A stretch of DNA of 64,000 nt from an uncultured Blautia sp. GTDB taxonomy: Bacteria > Bacillota > Clostridia > Lachnospirales > Lachnospiraceae. The first letter of the stretch is position 1. Each line of letters starts with the position of its first letter. The translations under genes were made by a program, and so were the position numbers. Positions 53,779 to 62,092 of the stretch are shown in pieces. The stretch spans positions 37,660 to 101,659 of the forward strand of contig CAKRRG010000003.1 of assembly GCA_934394545.1 (NCBI GenBank), read 5' to 3'. The notes under the pieces were generated by a model. That model searched no databases. It was not told where the DNA came from and saw nothing but the letters and a program-made list of their open reading frames with translations.

Positions 53779-53807
53779 TGCACATAATGTACAAATAAAA
53801 CTATAAT
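53779..53807 (+). promoter_or_regulatory. Candidate promoter of amylase gene
   Basis: TGCACA (53779-53784), 17-bp spacer, TATAAT (53802-53807). The -10 is perfect and the -35 poor, which suits activation by the adjacent YesN-type regulator. It leaves a leader of about 150 bases, AT-rich with no other visible feature. Confidence 0.5.
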
Positions 53808-53962
53808 ATTTATTTGAAATATAGCAATATATACCAATAAAGACCTCTTGGTGTGTAAAAAAACAACATCGACAATAGAAAAGTTTTCAGATAGAATACC
53901 TTCCATAGAGCTTACTAAAAATATTGTCTTAAATATGTAAGCTAAATAAGGAGGAAAAGAAT

Positions 53963-55912
53963 ATGTACAAAAAAAGAAAGTGGAAAAAACGTATTTTACC
54001 TGTAGGGCTTGCTGCAATTATGACACTTAGTGGTCAGGTGGCTGTATTTGCAGAAGAATCACAGCCATTTACTGCAAAAGATGGGGTGATTGATGAACAG
54101 GAAGGGGATGTATATTATGAAATTTTTGTACGTGCATTCCGTGATTCAAATGGAGATCATATCGGAGATTTTAAGGGGATAGAAGAGCAGATACCGTATC
54201 TGGCAGATTTAGGAATTACAGGAATTTGGCTGATGCCGATTACTGATTCAGGAAGTGAGCACGGATATGATGTGCGAAATTATTATGAAGTAAATAGCGA
54301 TTATGGAACCATGGAAGATTTTCAGAGTATGCTGGCAACCTGTCATGAATATGGTATCGAGGTTATTATGGATCTGGTAGTAAATCACTGCAGTTGGTCT
54401 AATGTCTGGTTCCAGGAAGCACTCAAAGGGCCGACTCTTGAGGATGGCAGTGCCAATCCGTATTGGGACTATTTCACATTTGTTCCGGCAGATTCTAATT
54501 TTGTAGATAAAACAGCAGATGAAATTCATCAGGAGGAAGAGGCTTATTTAGAGGAACATGGAAGTATGGATGGATATGAACCACAGTATCCTCTCTATGA
54601 CAATGGAACAACCGGACCGGAAAACACTGTATGGAGAAATACAGATGAAACAGCAGAAAAGATGAAAGAGTGGGGAGTAATCTCGGATACGGACAGCGTT
54701 GTTTCAGGCTATGATTATATTGGTATTTTTTCATCAGGAATGCCTGATTTGAATTATGAGAGTGAAGCACTTCGGGAAGAAATGAAAGATGTAGCTGATT
54801 TTTGGCTGGATGCTGGGGTGGATGGTTTCCGACTGGATGCAGCACGCCATATTTACGGTGATTATTATTCCAATATTTATTCGGATTATACTTTCGAGAA
54901 AAATATGGATTACTGGAAAGACTTCCGTGCATCTCTGGAAGCAGAACATCCGGATGTTTATCTGGTAGGCGAAGTATGGGAGAAAAATGTAGATAATGTA
55001 GTTCCGTTCCTTACAGACGGTGGATTGCACAGCGTGTTTGATTTCAATCTTTCAGGAAAAATTTACGAGGCAGTTTCTAATGAAACAACTGCTTATGATC
55101 CGGAACAGGCTTCAGAGACAAACCGTTTGAGTGATACGAATGATCTTGATATCGTAAAGGGACTGATCAGCTATTATGACAAGTTGGGCGAAGGTTCAAA
55201 TTATGAGTTCATTGACTGCCCATTTATTACCAACCATGATCAGAATCGTCTTATAAGTCTTTTGAGGTATAAATTTGATGAGAGCACTGATGACATTCTG
55301 ACCGCGCCTGTTCTCCTGGATCCGAATGGAAATCCGGTGCCGCAAGATGATGCGGAAAAAGCGGAAAGTCATGCAAAAGTAGCGGCAGATCTTCTGCTTA
55401 CACTTCCAGGTAAACCATTCCTGTATTATGGAGAAGAGATTGGAATGAATGGCGCGAAACCGGATTCCAGCATTCGTGAATGTATGGCATGGTTTGAGAA
55501 TCCTTTTGAAGGTGGAATGCCGAAAGATGGTCTGGCAAATTATAATACCGTACATTACAGTCTTGGAGGAAATGCATCGGTAGAAGTGCAGAAGGATGAC
55601 CCGGAATCAATGCTGTCACATTATAAAGAAGTAATAAAAACAAGAAAAGATATTCCGGCTTTGATGAATGGTGATATTGATGAATATGATTTAGGTACAC
55701 AGGAGCTGATTTCTTATATTCGTATGACAGAGGATGAGCGTGTGCTGGTGGTTATTAATCTGACAGGAAAAGAGCAAACACAGGAAATCGCTGCAGATCC
55801 GAATTATGGTGAATTTACACAGAGTGTATATCAGTCTGCAACAGATGAGACAAGCAGCTTTGACGGTCAGACGCTGACATTGGCTCCATATTCTATGATG
55901 ATCCTGAAATAA
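53963..55912 (+). CDS. Secreted alpha-amylase family glycoside hydrolase (GH13)
   Basis: A 649-residue exported enzyme with a signal peptide (residues 1-30, ending VFAEE). GH13 regions: MDLVVNHCS (about 135), DGFRLDAARHIYG with the Asp nucleophile (about 285-297), VYLVGEVWEKN with the acid Glu (about 332-342) and FITNHDQNRLIS (about 421-432). A C-terminal beta domain follows (ELISYIRMTEDERVLVVINL). The early GDFKGIEEQIPYLADLGITG is typical of oligo-alpha-glucan-active members. It probably cuts starch-derived oligosaccharides outside the cell; subfamily not determined. AGGAGG precedes the ATG. No sortase or carbohydrate-binding module is visible. Confidence 0.93.
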   Translation: MYKKRKWKKRILPVGLAAIMTLSGQVAVFAEESQPFTAKDGVIDEQEGDVYYEIFVRAFRDSNGDHIGDFKGIEEQIPYLADLGITGIWLMPITDSGSEHGYDVRNYYEVNSDYGTMEDFQSMLATCHEYGIEVIMDLVVNHCSWSNVWFQEALKGPTLEDGSANPYWDYFTFVPADSNFVDKTADEIHQEEEAYLEEHGSMDGYEPQYPLYDNGTTGPENTVWRNTDETAEKMKEWGVISDTDSVVSGYDYIGIFSSGMPDLNYESEALREEMKDVADFWLDAGVDGFRLDAARHIYGDYYSNIYSDYTFEKNMDYWKDFRASLEAEHPDVYLVGEVWEKNVDNVVPFLTDGGLHSVFDFNLSGKIYEAVSNETTAYDPEQASETNRLSDTNDLDIVKGLISYYDKLGEGSNYEFIDCPFITNHDQNRLISLLRYKFDESTDDILTAPVLLDPNGNPVPQDDAEKAESHAKVAADLLLTLPGKPFLYYGEEIGMNGAKPDSSIRECMAWFENPFEGGMPKDGLANYNTVHYSLGGNASVEVQKDDPESMLSHYKEVIKTRKDIPALMNGDIDEYDLGTQELISYIRMTEDERVLVVINLTGKEQTQEIAADPNYGEFTQSVYQSATDETSSFDGQTLTLAPYSMMILK

Positions 55913-55941
55913 TTGCAGAGAACTATATAAAAAATAAGAAA

Positions 55942-55987
55942 AGTTCCTCACCGGATGCCTGATAGGGCACCGGTGGGGGACTTTTTC
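55942..55987 (+). terminator. Terminator after amylase gene
   Basis: A 13-bp stem with two G-U pairs (AGTTCCTCACCGG/CCGGTGGGGGACT) followed by five T. The transposase remnant begins immediately after it. Confidence 0.78.
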
Positions 55988-56937
55988 TGTTCCGACAGCA
56001 GATACCGGATTCATTGCAGACGCAGCCTGTGTTTCTGTGTGTGGATGATACGATGGTATCTAAATTTGGCACAAAATTTGAAAATGTTTCAAAACTGTTT
56101 GACCATGCCGCACACAACGGTTCTAATTATCTGAATGGACACTGCTTTGTGAGTGTCATGCTCTGTGTACCTGTCTGGAATGGGGATAAAGTATCTTATC
56201 TTTCCGTTCCTCTTGGTTATCGTATGTGGCAGAAAAAAGAGTCTAAACTGGAACTGGCAGCCTCCATGATCCGGCAGGTTATGCCTGAATTTCACAGCAA
56301 AGATCATGTCATCATCCTTTGTGACAGCTGGTATACAAAACAGAACCTGGTATCCATCGTTGATGAATATCCGAATCTGGATCTGATTGGTAATGCAGGG
56401 ATTGATTCTGTCATGTATGATACATCTTTCTGTTGAAACAGATTTTACGTTTTCCAATGAAAAGATCGGTGATTATTATACCGGTGTCCGCCGGGTTCTC
56501 GCTAAGATCTTCGGCAACAGGGAAATCCTTGCCTATGTCACTGCCACAGAAAAAGAACATGGTACAAATACATTCCACTGTTGCTATATTCGTTACGCTG
56601 GAATATTGAAACAAGCTACTATGAACAGAAAACGTTCTGGTCTTTTTGTAACTATATGGTGCGAAGCTGCAAAGGGATTGAAATGCTGGTCAATCTGATT
56701 AACATCAGTTACTGCGCCATGAAGATTCTGCCCTATCAGAACGAACATTTTTCTGAGTACCGTACAAAAAGCGTACAGGAGTTTCGTTTTGAATTAAGTC
56801 AGGGCATTCGCAGTCAGATATTTTTTGCCACTTTCGTTAGAAACATCGAAACACATATAAAATCAAATGTTATCATAAAGGCTTTAAAACAGCTGATTCA
56901 TCAACAAGTCTATCATTTATAAAGTTGTAAACTGGTG
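55988..56937 (+). pseudogene. Decayed IS4-superfamily transposase, right copy
   Basis: Coding traces run LQTQPVFLCVDDTMVSKFG (Asp 1), CDSWYTKQNL (Asp 2) and YSLRWNIETSYYEQK (YREK signature) to a stop at 56920-56922. The frame changes at about 56430 and again near 56575, where coding parts are missing, and the N-terminus is absent, so no functional transposase can be made. Ends match the left copy at 47366. It is preceded directly by the amylase terminator. Confidence 0.85.
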
Positions 56938-57076
56938 TATAAATATAAAATATATACTAAAAAACACTAATGAGCAAGTGTAGTGTTCCGGAAAGAGATC
57001 CTGTGCTGCAAAAGATAAAAGGAGAAGGTACTAAAGTTTTAACGAAGGCAAATAGAATCAGAGAAAATAAGGGGGC

Positions 57077-57347
57077 TTCTTACAGAGTATCCTATTCATG
57101 TCTTTGATTTGCGTAGATTTACGAATACGGATAATTTTTGCACAGATTTAAAATGGGTGACAGAATTTCTGCAAAGGAATCGAAACAGAGAACAGCTATG
57201 GAAGTATGTGATGGAGAACAACGCGGAAAAAATCGGATTAATAAATTGAATTGTTTACTGCTAGCTGATGATCGGCAGGAGGAGCTGCTTCGGTCTTTTT
57301 CTGACCGAAAATTACAGCAAAAACTGCTGGAGGAATATGCCCTATAA
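57077..57347 (+). pseudogene. Remnant of Rpn-family recombination-promoting nuclease/transposase-like gene
   Basis: Conceptual translation gives LLTEYPIHVFDLR, then after a one-base frameshift near 57120 TNTDNFCTDLKWVTEFLQRN, resembling the central part of Rpn/PD-(D/E)XK proteins common in Lachnospiraceae. A final LLRSFSDRKLQQKLLEEYAL (ending 57347) resembles their C-termini. No intact start or catalytic core remains. The stretch 56946-57076 upstream holds nothing recognisable. Confidence 0.5.
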
Positions 57348-57360
57348 TCACAAAATCCAG

Positions 57361-57389
57361 TTGACGTAACCTGATTCCTACAACATAAT
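57361..57389 (+). promoter_or_regulatory. Promoter upstream of broken ribokinase gene
   Basis: TTGACG (57361-57366), a 17-bp spacer and CATAAT (57384-57389). Confidence 0.5.
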
Positions 57390-57453
57390 ATAAACATAAT
57401 CGTTGTCAGGACGAAATCTATGTGGCAAAAATGAAACAAAACGGAGGGGTTAC

Positions 57454-58075
57454 ATGAAAGTACTAAATTACGGTTCATTAAACGTAGACTATGTCTATTC
57501 GGTAGACCACATTATTGTAGGTGGTGAGACCCAGCATTCATCCAAGCTGGAGGTTTTCAGCGGTGGAAAGGGTCTGAACCAGTCCATTGCCTTGGCGAAG
57601 GCAGGGGTTCCGGTTTATCATGCCGGTATTGTAGGAACAGATGGAGATATTCTTCTTGATGCCTGCAAGGAAGCTGGCGTAAACACCAAGTATATCCGCA
57701 GACTTCCTGTAAAAGGCGGGCACACTATGATTCAGGTAGATAAGAGTGCCCAGAACTGCATCATTCTTTATGGTGGGACGAATCAGATGCAGACGAAGGA
57801 ATTTGTAGATGAGGTTCTTGCGGATTTCGGAGAGGGTGATTACCTGATTCTGCAGAACGAGATCAATATGCTGGATTATATTATTGATCAGGCCTATGAG
57901 AAGAAGATGAAAATCGTCATGAATCCGTCACCATTTGACGACAAGCTGAATTCTTGTGATCTTGGAAAAGTTTACCTGTTTCTGGTAAATGAGAACGAGG
58001 GGGAACAGGTTACCGGGTGCTACCCCATCCATTCCTACAGCGGATGAAGTGAAGAAAGAACTGGGGATGCTGTAG
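57454..58075 (+). pseudogene. Ribokinase-family (PfkB) sugar kinase with internal deletion
   Basis: The 5' part reads well: MKVLNYGSLNVDYVYSVDHI, the substrate-binding GGKGLNQSIALAKAG and GGTNQMQTKEF up to FLVNENEGEQVTG (about residue 190). The frame then closes at 58047 after 197 codons. In a different frame the bases just after contain TPSIPTADEVKKELGML and stop at 58075, the normal C-terminal end of such kinases. So roughly 100 codons, including the catalytic GAGD and ATP site, are lost. The protein is unlikely to be active. The ribosome-binding site (GGAGGGG) and promoter remain. Confidence 0.88.
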
Positions 58076-58110
58076 GATATTTTGACCTTTTGCCCCTGGT
58101 ATCATCATAA

Positions 58111-58149
58111 TAAAAAAACTATGGGAGCGGAGCAAAATTCGCTCCCATA
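58111..58149 (-). terminator. Terminator of thrH
   Basis: Nine-base-pair stem (TATGGGAGC/GCTCCCATA) with a T tract on the minus strand. Confidence 0.8.
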
Positions 58150-58173
58150 ATGTTTGTGATACTGCACTTGTTT

Positions 58174-58779
58174 TTATGCGCGAATTGCTTCCATAATTGC
58201 GTTATACAGCTCGTCGTAAGTTTCGTAAGCCGGAATATCCGGATATTCAGCCTTGATGGCATCTGTACTCTTGAACAGGAATCCTGCTTTACTTGCCTGG
58301 ATCATGCCCAGGTCATTGTGACTGTCACCGCTGGCAATGGTGTCATAGCCGATGGACTGCAGGGCTTTCACAGTGGTGTATTTGGATTTTTCACAGCGCA
58401 TTTTGAAATCAGTAATTTCGCCATTTTCGCCCACTACCAGTGTGTTGCAGAAGATGGTAGGATAGCCTAATTTTTTCATAAGAGGGCCTGCAAACTGGGA
58501 AAAGGTATCGCTGAGAATGAGGACCTGAGTCTGGGTTCGTAATTTATCAAGAAATTCCTTAGCGCCAGGAAGCGGATCGATTTTGGCAATGGTTTCCTGG
58601 ATTTCCTTCAGACCAAGACCGTGCTCCTTCAGGATGTTCAGCCGGTATTTCATTAATTTATCATAATCAGGTTCATCTCTTGTAGTCTTCTTCAGCTCCG
58701 GAATGCCGGTCTCTTCGGAAAAGGCAATCCAAATCTCCGGTACAAGTACACCCTCTAAGTCTAAGCAAACAATTTCCAT
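58174..58779 (-). CDS. thrH: HAD-family phosphatase ThrH (phosphoserine phosphatase/homoserine phosphotransferase)
   Basis: A 201-residue haloacid-dehalogenase protein. Motif I is CLDLEGVLVPE (residues 5-15, first Asp nucleophile; the second Asp of the usual DxD is replaced by Glu as in ThrH). Motif II is LILSDTF (about 87-93), motif III Lys in CEKSKYTTVKAL, and motif IV ASGDSHNDLGMI (about 148-159). ThrH acts as phosphoserine phosphatase and can transfer phosphate to homoserine. GGAGG lies ten bases before the ATG. It stands alone between a broken ribokinase gene and phosphoglucomutase. Confidence 0.9.
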   Translation of the reverse strand: MEIVCLDLEGVLVPEIWIAFSEETGIPELKKTTRDEPDYDKLMKYRLNILKEHGLGLKEIQETIAKIDPLPGAKEFLDKLRTQTQVLILSDTFSQFAGPLMKKLGYPTIFCNTLVVGENGEITDFKMRCEKSKYTTVKALQSIGYDTIASGDSHNDLGMIQASKAGFLFKSTDAIKAEYPDIPAYETYDELYNAIMEAIRA

Positions 58780-58923
58780 AACATAAATTCCTCCGTTCTG
58801 CTTTTGTACGTTATCTTATTATAGCGTAAAAATTTAGAGAGTGCCATACCTAAATTCATTTTGTAAACAAGGAAGTTTCCGGAATTGTCCGTGACAAAAT
58901 GCAAATATAAAAACTACTTCATA

Positions 58924-58952
58924 TTGCTGTTTTATGAAAAATGTGGTATATT
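58924..58952 (+). promoter_or_regulatory. Promoter of phosphoglucomutase gene
   Basis: TTGCTG (58924-58929), exact 17-bp spacer, TATATT (58947-58952), with an extended TG just upstream of the -10. Confidence 0.65.
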
Positions 58953-59013
58953 ATTTATATCTGTAGTAATAATTGACAAAATTAACAGAATAAAAATGGC
59001 AGGAGTGGTTAAA

Positions 59014-60696
59014 ATGTATAACGAAGAGTACAAGCGCTGGATGGCAGCGGATCTCGAAGATGCAGATCTGAAACCAGAATTATCTAAGATTGAAGGAAAC
59101 GACGAAGAAATTAAGGAACGCTTTGCAGTGGCACTGAAATTTGGTACAGCAGGACTTCGTGGAGTTCTTGGCGCAGGTACCAACCGTATGAATATTTATG
59201 TAGTACGTCAGGCTACACAGGGTCTTGCAAACTGGGTGAAAACCCAGGGCGGCACTCAGACTGTTGCGATCAGTTACGACAGTCGTCTGAAGAGTGATGT
59301 ATTTGCCAAGACAGCAGCAGGAGTTCTGGCTGCAAATGGAATTAAGGTCAGAATTTATGATGCATTAATGCCTGTACCGGCACTTTCCTTTGCAACACGC
59401 TATTATGAGTGTAATGCAGGTATTATGGTTACTGCATCTCACAATCCTGCTAAATATAACGGATATAAGGCTTATGGTCCGGATGGCTGTCAGATGACAG
59501 ATGATGCAGCAGCTATCGTTTACGATGAGATCCAGAAGACGGATGTTCTGACTGGCGCACAATATATGTCTTTTGCAGAGGGTGTTGAGGAAGGTCTGAT
59601 CCGCTTCGTTGGTGATGACTGCAAACGTGCTCTTTACGATGCGATTGAGTCTCGTCAGGTTCGCCCGGGCCTTTGCAAGACTGCAGGACTGAAGCTGGTT
59701 TACAGCCCGCTGAATGGTTCCGGACTTGTACCGGTAACCCAGATCCTGAAGGATATCGGAATCACCGATGTCACCATCGTTCCGGACCAGGAATATCCGA
59801 ATGGATATTTTACCACTTGCAGTTATCCGAATCCGGAGATTTTTGCAGCGTTGGAGCAGGGACTGAAGCTTGCTAAGGAGACAGGCGCAGATCTCATGCT
59901 TGCTACGGACCCGGATGCAGACCGTGTTGGTATTGCCATGAAATGCCCGGACGGCTCTTACGAGCTGGTAAGTGGTAATGAAGTGGGAGTTCTCCTTCTT
60001 GACTATATCGCAGCTGGCCGTATTGAGAAAGGCACAATGCCGAAGAACCCGGTTGCAGTGAAATCTATCGTATCCACACCTCTTGCAGATGCTGTTGCAG
60101 AGCATTATGGTGTAGAGCTTAGAAGCGTACTTACTGGTTTCAAGTGGATTGGCGATCAGATCGCACAGCTTGAAGCAGCTGGAGAGGTTGACCGTTTTAT
60201 CTTCGGATTTGAGGAGAGCTATGGATACCTTGCAGGACCATATGTACGTGATAAAGATGCAATCATCGGCTCCATGCTGATCTGCGAGATGGCTGCATAT
60301 TACAGAAGCATTGGAAGCTCTCTGAAACAGAGACTTGAGGAGATTTACGCACAGTATGGCCGTTACCTGAATAAGGTTGACAGCTTTGAATTCCCGGGAC
60401 TTAGCGGAATGGATACTATGGCAGGAATCATGCAGAAGTTCCGTGATAATCCACCAGCAGAGATTGCAGGCTATAAGGTTGTGAAGGTTACAGATTATAA
60501 GAAACCAGAAGAGACCGGTCTTCCGGCAGCAAATGTTCTCATTTACAAGCTGGAGAATAATGAGACAGTAGTTGTTCGTCCATCCGGAACAGAGCCGAAG
60601 ATCAAGATTTATTACACCACACTGGGTAAAGATCTTGCAGAGGCAGAAGCTGAGAAAGAGAAACTGGCTAAGGCACTTGAGCCGATGATGGCTTAA
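59014..60696 (+). CDS. pgcA: Phospho-sugar mutase (phosphoglucomutase, PgcA-like)
   Basis: A 560-residue alpha-D-phosphohexomutase interconverting glucose-1- and glucose-6-phosphate, possibly also mannose phosphates. The active phospho-Ser loop is VTASHNPAKYNGYK (about residue 138-151), the metal loop ATDPDADRVG (about 296-305), a sugar loop FGFEESYGYL (about 395-404) and a phosphate loop RPSGTEPKIKIY (about 526-537). The frame opens 43 codons earlier, but AGGAG and family length favour the ATG at 59014. It supplies precursors for glycogen and surface glycans. Own promoter and terminator. Confidence 0.94.
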   Translation: MYNEEYKRWMAADLEDADLKPELSKIEGNDEEIKERFAVALKFGTAGLRGVLGAGTNRMNIYVVRQATQGLANWVKTQGGTQTVAISYDSRLKSDVFAKTAAGVLAANGIKVRIYDALMPVPALSFATRYYECNAGIMVTASHNPAKYNGYKAYGPDGCQMTDDAAAIVYDEIQKTDVLTGAQYMSFAEGVEEGLIRFVGDDCKRALYDAIESRQVRPGLCKTAGLKLVYSPLNGSGLVPVTQILKDIGITDVTIVPDQEYPNGYFTTCSYPNPEIFAALEQGLKLAKETGADLMLATDPDADRVGIAMKCPDGSYELVSGNEVGVLLLDYIAAGRIEKGTMPKNPVAVKSIVSTPLADAVAEHYGVELRSVLTGFKWIGDQIAQLEAAGEVDRFIFGFEESYGYLAGPYVRDKDAIIGSMLICEMAAYYRSIGSSLKQRLEEIYAQYGRYLNKVDSFEFPGLSGMDTMAGIMQKFRDNPPAEIAGYKVVKVTDYKKPEETGLPAANVLIYKLENNETVVVRPSGTEPKIKIYYTTLGKDLAEAEAEKEKLAKALEPMMA

Positions 60697-60740
60697 GGAA
60701 CAGAACTGTTATCTGGATCGTGTTTATATTGTAAATATTC

Positions 60741-60784
60741 AGGCCCCGTGAGGAAAGAAATGAACTTTCCTCATGGGGCTTTTA
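60741..60784 (+). terminator. Terminator after pgcA
   Basis: Stem of about 15 bp (AGGCCCCGTGAGGAAAG/CTTTCCTCATGGGGCT, one G-U) followed by TTTT. Confidence 0.82.
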
Positions 60785-60833
60785 TGCAACAAAAATCTGA
60801 CGAAATATGAATGGAAAATACACGTAAAACCAT

Positions 60834-60862
60834 TTGATAATTTTACTAAAATATTGTAAAAT
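60834..60862 (+). promoter_or_regulatory. Promoter and probable autoregulatory site of LacI gene
   Basis: TTGATA (60834-60839), 17-bp spacer, TAAAAT (60857-60862). ATTTTAC (60840-60846) and GTAAAAT (60856-60862) lie in inverted orientation inside the promoter, the same half-sites as the perfect palindrome at 61951. Confidence 0.6.
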
Positions 60863-60891
60863 ATAAATAAAAAATGAAGTGGGGAATGGGT

Positions 60892-61869
60892 ATGGCTGGG
60901 ATTAAAGATATTGCAGAAGCTGCAGGCGTTTCGCTGTCTACCGTGTCAAATGTGATCAATGGAAAGCGAAATGTGGGGAAAAAAACAAGGGAAAAGGTTC
61001 TTCAGCTTATCGAGGAAATGGATTACGTGCCGAATGAGGCAGGGAAGCTTTTGAAGACGAAAGAGAACCATACAATTCTTTTTGTTTTCAGCGATTTTGA
61101 CCGAAGCTTTTATCTGGAAGTACTTAAGGGCGTAAACGATTATTTGAAAAATAAAGATTATGATCTTCTTATTTGTACGCAGCGTTCATGCGAAAAATAT
61201 ATGCGGAATAATATGAGCAGTGGCTGCATTGTTCTGGATGCGGCACTGCGCGACAATACAATTCTCCGTTGCGCCAATGAAAATTATCCCATTGTTGCAC
61301 TTGACAGAACATGCGCATCACCCTATGTAAGAAGCGTAATTGTAGATAATTATCCGGCTATGTGTGAGATGATGCAGGATATTATTGACCGTGGATACCG
61401 GCGCTTTGCATTTTTGAGCGGCGTGGAGACCAGTCTGGATAATATGGAGCGCTATCGTGGATTTAGCGATACTATAGAGAAAAACGGACTTCATTTTCAT
61501 CAGAAAAACTATTTTGTAGGTGATTACCGGGAGGAAAGCGGATATACAGTTGGGAAAATCCTTTCTCTGGCAGAAAACCTTCCGGATGCGTTGATCTGCG
61601 CAAATGACAATATGGCCATTGGGGCAATCAAGGCCTTCCGGGAAAATAATATCCGTGTGCCGGAGGATATTGCAGTAACCGGGTTTGACGATATAGAGCG
61701 GGCACAGGAAATCGGTCTTACTACGATTACTGTGCCAGATTACGAAAGAGGTTATCTGGCAGCGTTGTATCTGCTGGAAGCTTTGAATGGAAAAGATGTT
61801 GCCAAAACATTTCAGATTTCACCAAAAGTGAAGATGCGGAAGACTGTTTTAGTAAAAAAACAAAAATAA
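60892..61869 (+). CDS. LacI family transcriptional regulator
   Basis: A 325-residue regulator with an N-terminal helix-turn-helix (AGIKDIAEAAGVSLSTVSNV, residues 2-21), hinge (about 48-60, KLLKTKENHTILF) and a sugar-binding type I periplasmic fold (ICANDNMAIGAIKAF, VTGFDDIERAQ). I place the start at 60892 because the helix-turn-helix begins directly there; ATGs at 60874 and 60886 are alternatives. It lies 223 bp before a sugar ABC transporter, and shared ATTTTAC/GTAAAAT elements suggest it controls both itself and that operon. Inducer unknown. Confidence 0.9.
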   Translation: MAGIKDIAEAAGVSLSTVSNVINGKRNVGKKTREKVLQLIEEMDYVPNEAGKLLKTKENHTILFVFSDFDRSFYLEVLKGVNDYLKNKDYDLLICTQRSCEKYMRNNMSSGCIVLDAALRDNTILRCANENYPIVALDRTCASPYVRSVIVDNYPAMCEMMQDIIDRGYRRFAFLSGVETSLDNMERYRGFSDTIEKNGLHFHQKNYFVGDYREESGYTVGKILSLAENLPDALICANDNMAIGAIKAFRENNIRVPEDIAVTGFDDIERAQEIGLTTITVPDYERGYLAALYLLEALNGKDVAKTFQISPKVKMRKTVLVKKQK

Positions 61870-61895
61870 CAAGTAAAATGGTAAAACAAAAAGTG

Positions 61896-61945
61896 AAATC
61901 CTGTGTTGAAAACGCCTAATAAAGGCATCAAACACAGGATTTTTT
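61896..61945 (+). terminator. Terminator after LacI gene
   Basis: A 12-bp stem (AAATCCTGTGTT/AACACAGGATTT) with a loop containing a small GCC/GGC stem, followed by five T. Confidence 0.8.
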
Positions 61946-61950
61946 ATGCT

Positions 61951-61965
61951 ATTTTACGGTAAAAT
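61951..61965. promoter_or_regulatory. Perfect LacI-type operator candidate
   Basis: ATTTTACGGTAAAAT is a perfect 7-1-7 palindrome about 45 bp before the -35 of the sugar-binding-protein promoter. Further GTAAAA half-sites occur at about 61873-61886. Confidence 0.6.
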
Positions 61966-62007
61966 TACTGAAAATAGGCAAAATGACGGAAAAACGCCAA
62001 AACACAA

Positions 62008-62035
62008 TTGACAAATAAGCATTTTGTGCTATCAT
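62008..62035 (+). promoter_or_regulatory. Promoter of sugar ABC operon
   Basis: TTGACA (62008-62013), 16-bp spacer, TATCAT (62030-62035), about 50 bp before the ribosome-binding site AGGAGG of the binding-protein gene. Confidence 0.65.
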
Positions 62036-62092
62036 TTTAGTATAACGATTTACAAAACAAGCGCAGTAAATTAATTAAAGGAGGAAAAAAGA

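Larger units (their letters stand above)
47358..56945 (+). mobile_element. Relic of a composite transposon carrying a sugar-sensing/amylase module
   Basis: Two decayed copies of one IS4-superfamily element lie in inverted, outward-facing orientation with matching ends (CACCAGTTTACAAC at 47366, its complement ending at 56937). TATAAATA occurs directly outside both ends (47358-47365 and 56938-56945), as expected for an 8-bp target duplication, though the region is AT-rich. Inside are a later IS4-family insertion, a short MITE, and the binding protein, YesN, YesM and GH13 genes. Confidence 0.6.

Noticed and set aside
57138..57347. 69-codon open frame downstream of the amylase region
   Set aside because: The better explanation is a frameshifted Rpn-type nuclease remnant; the ATG lacks a ribosome-binding site and only the last part looks like protein sequence.
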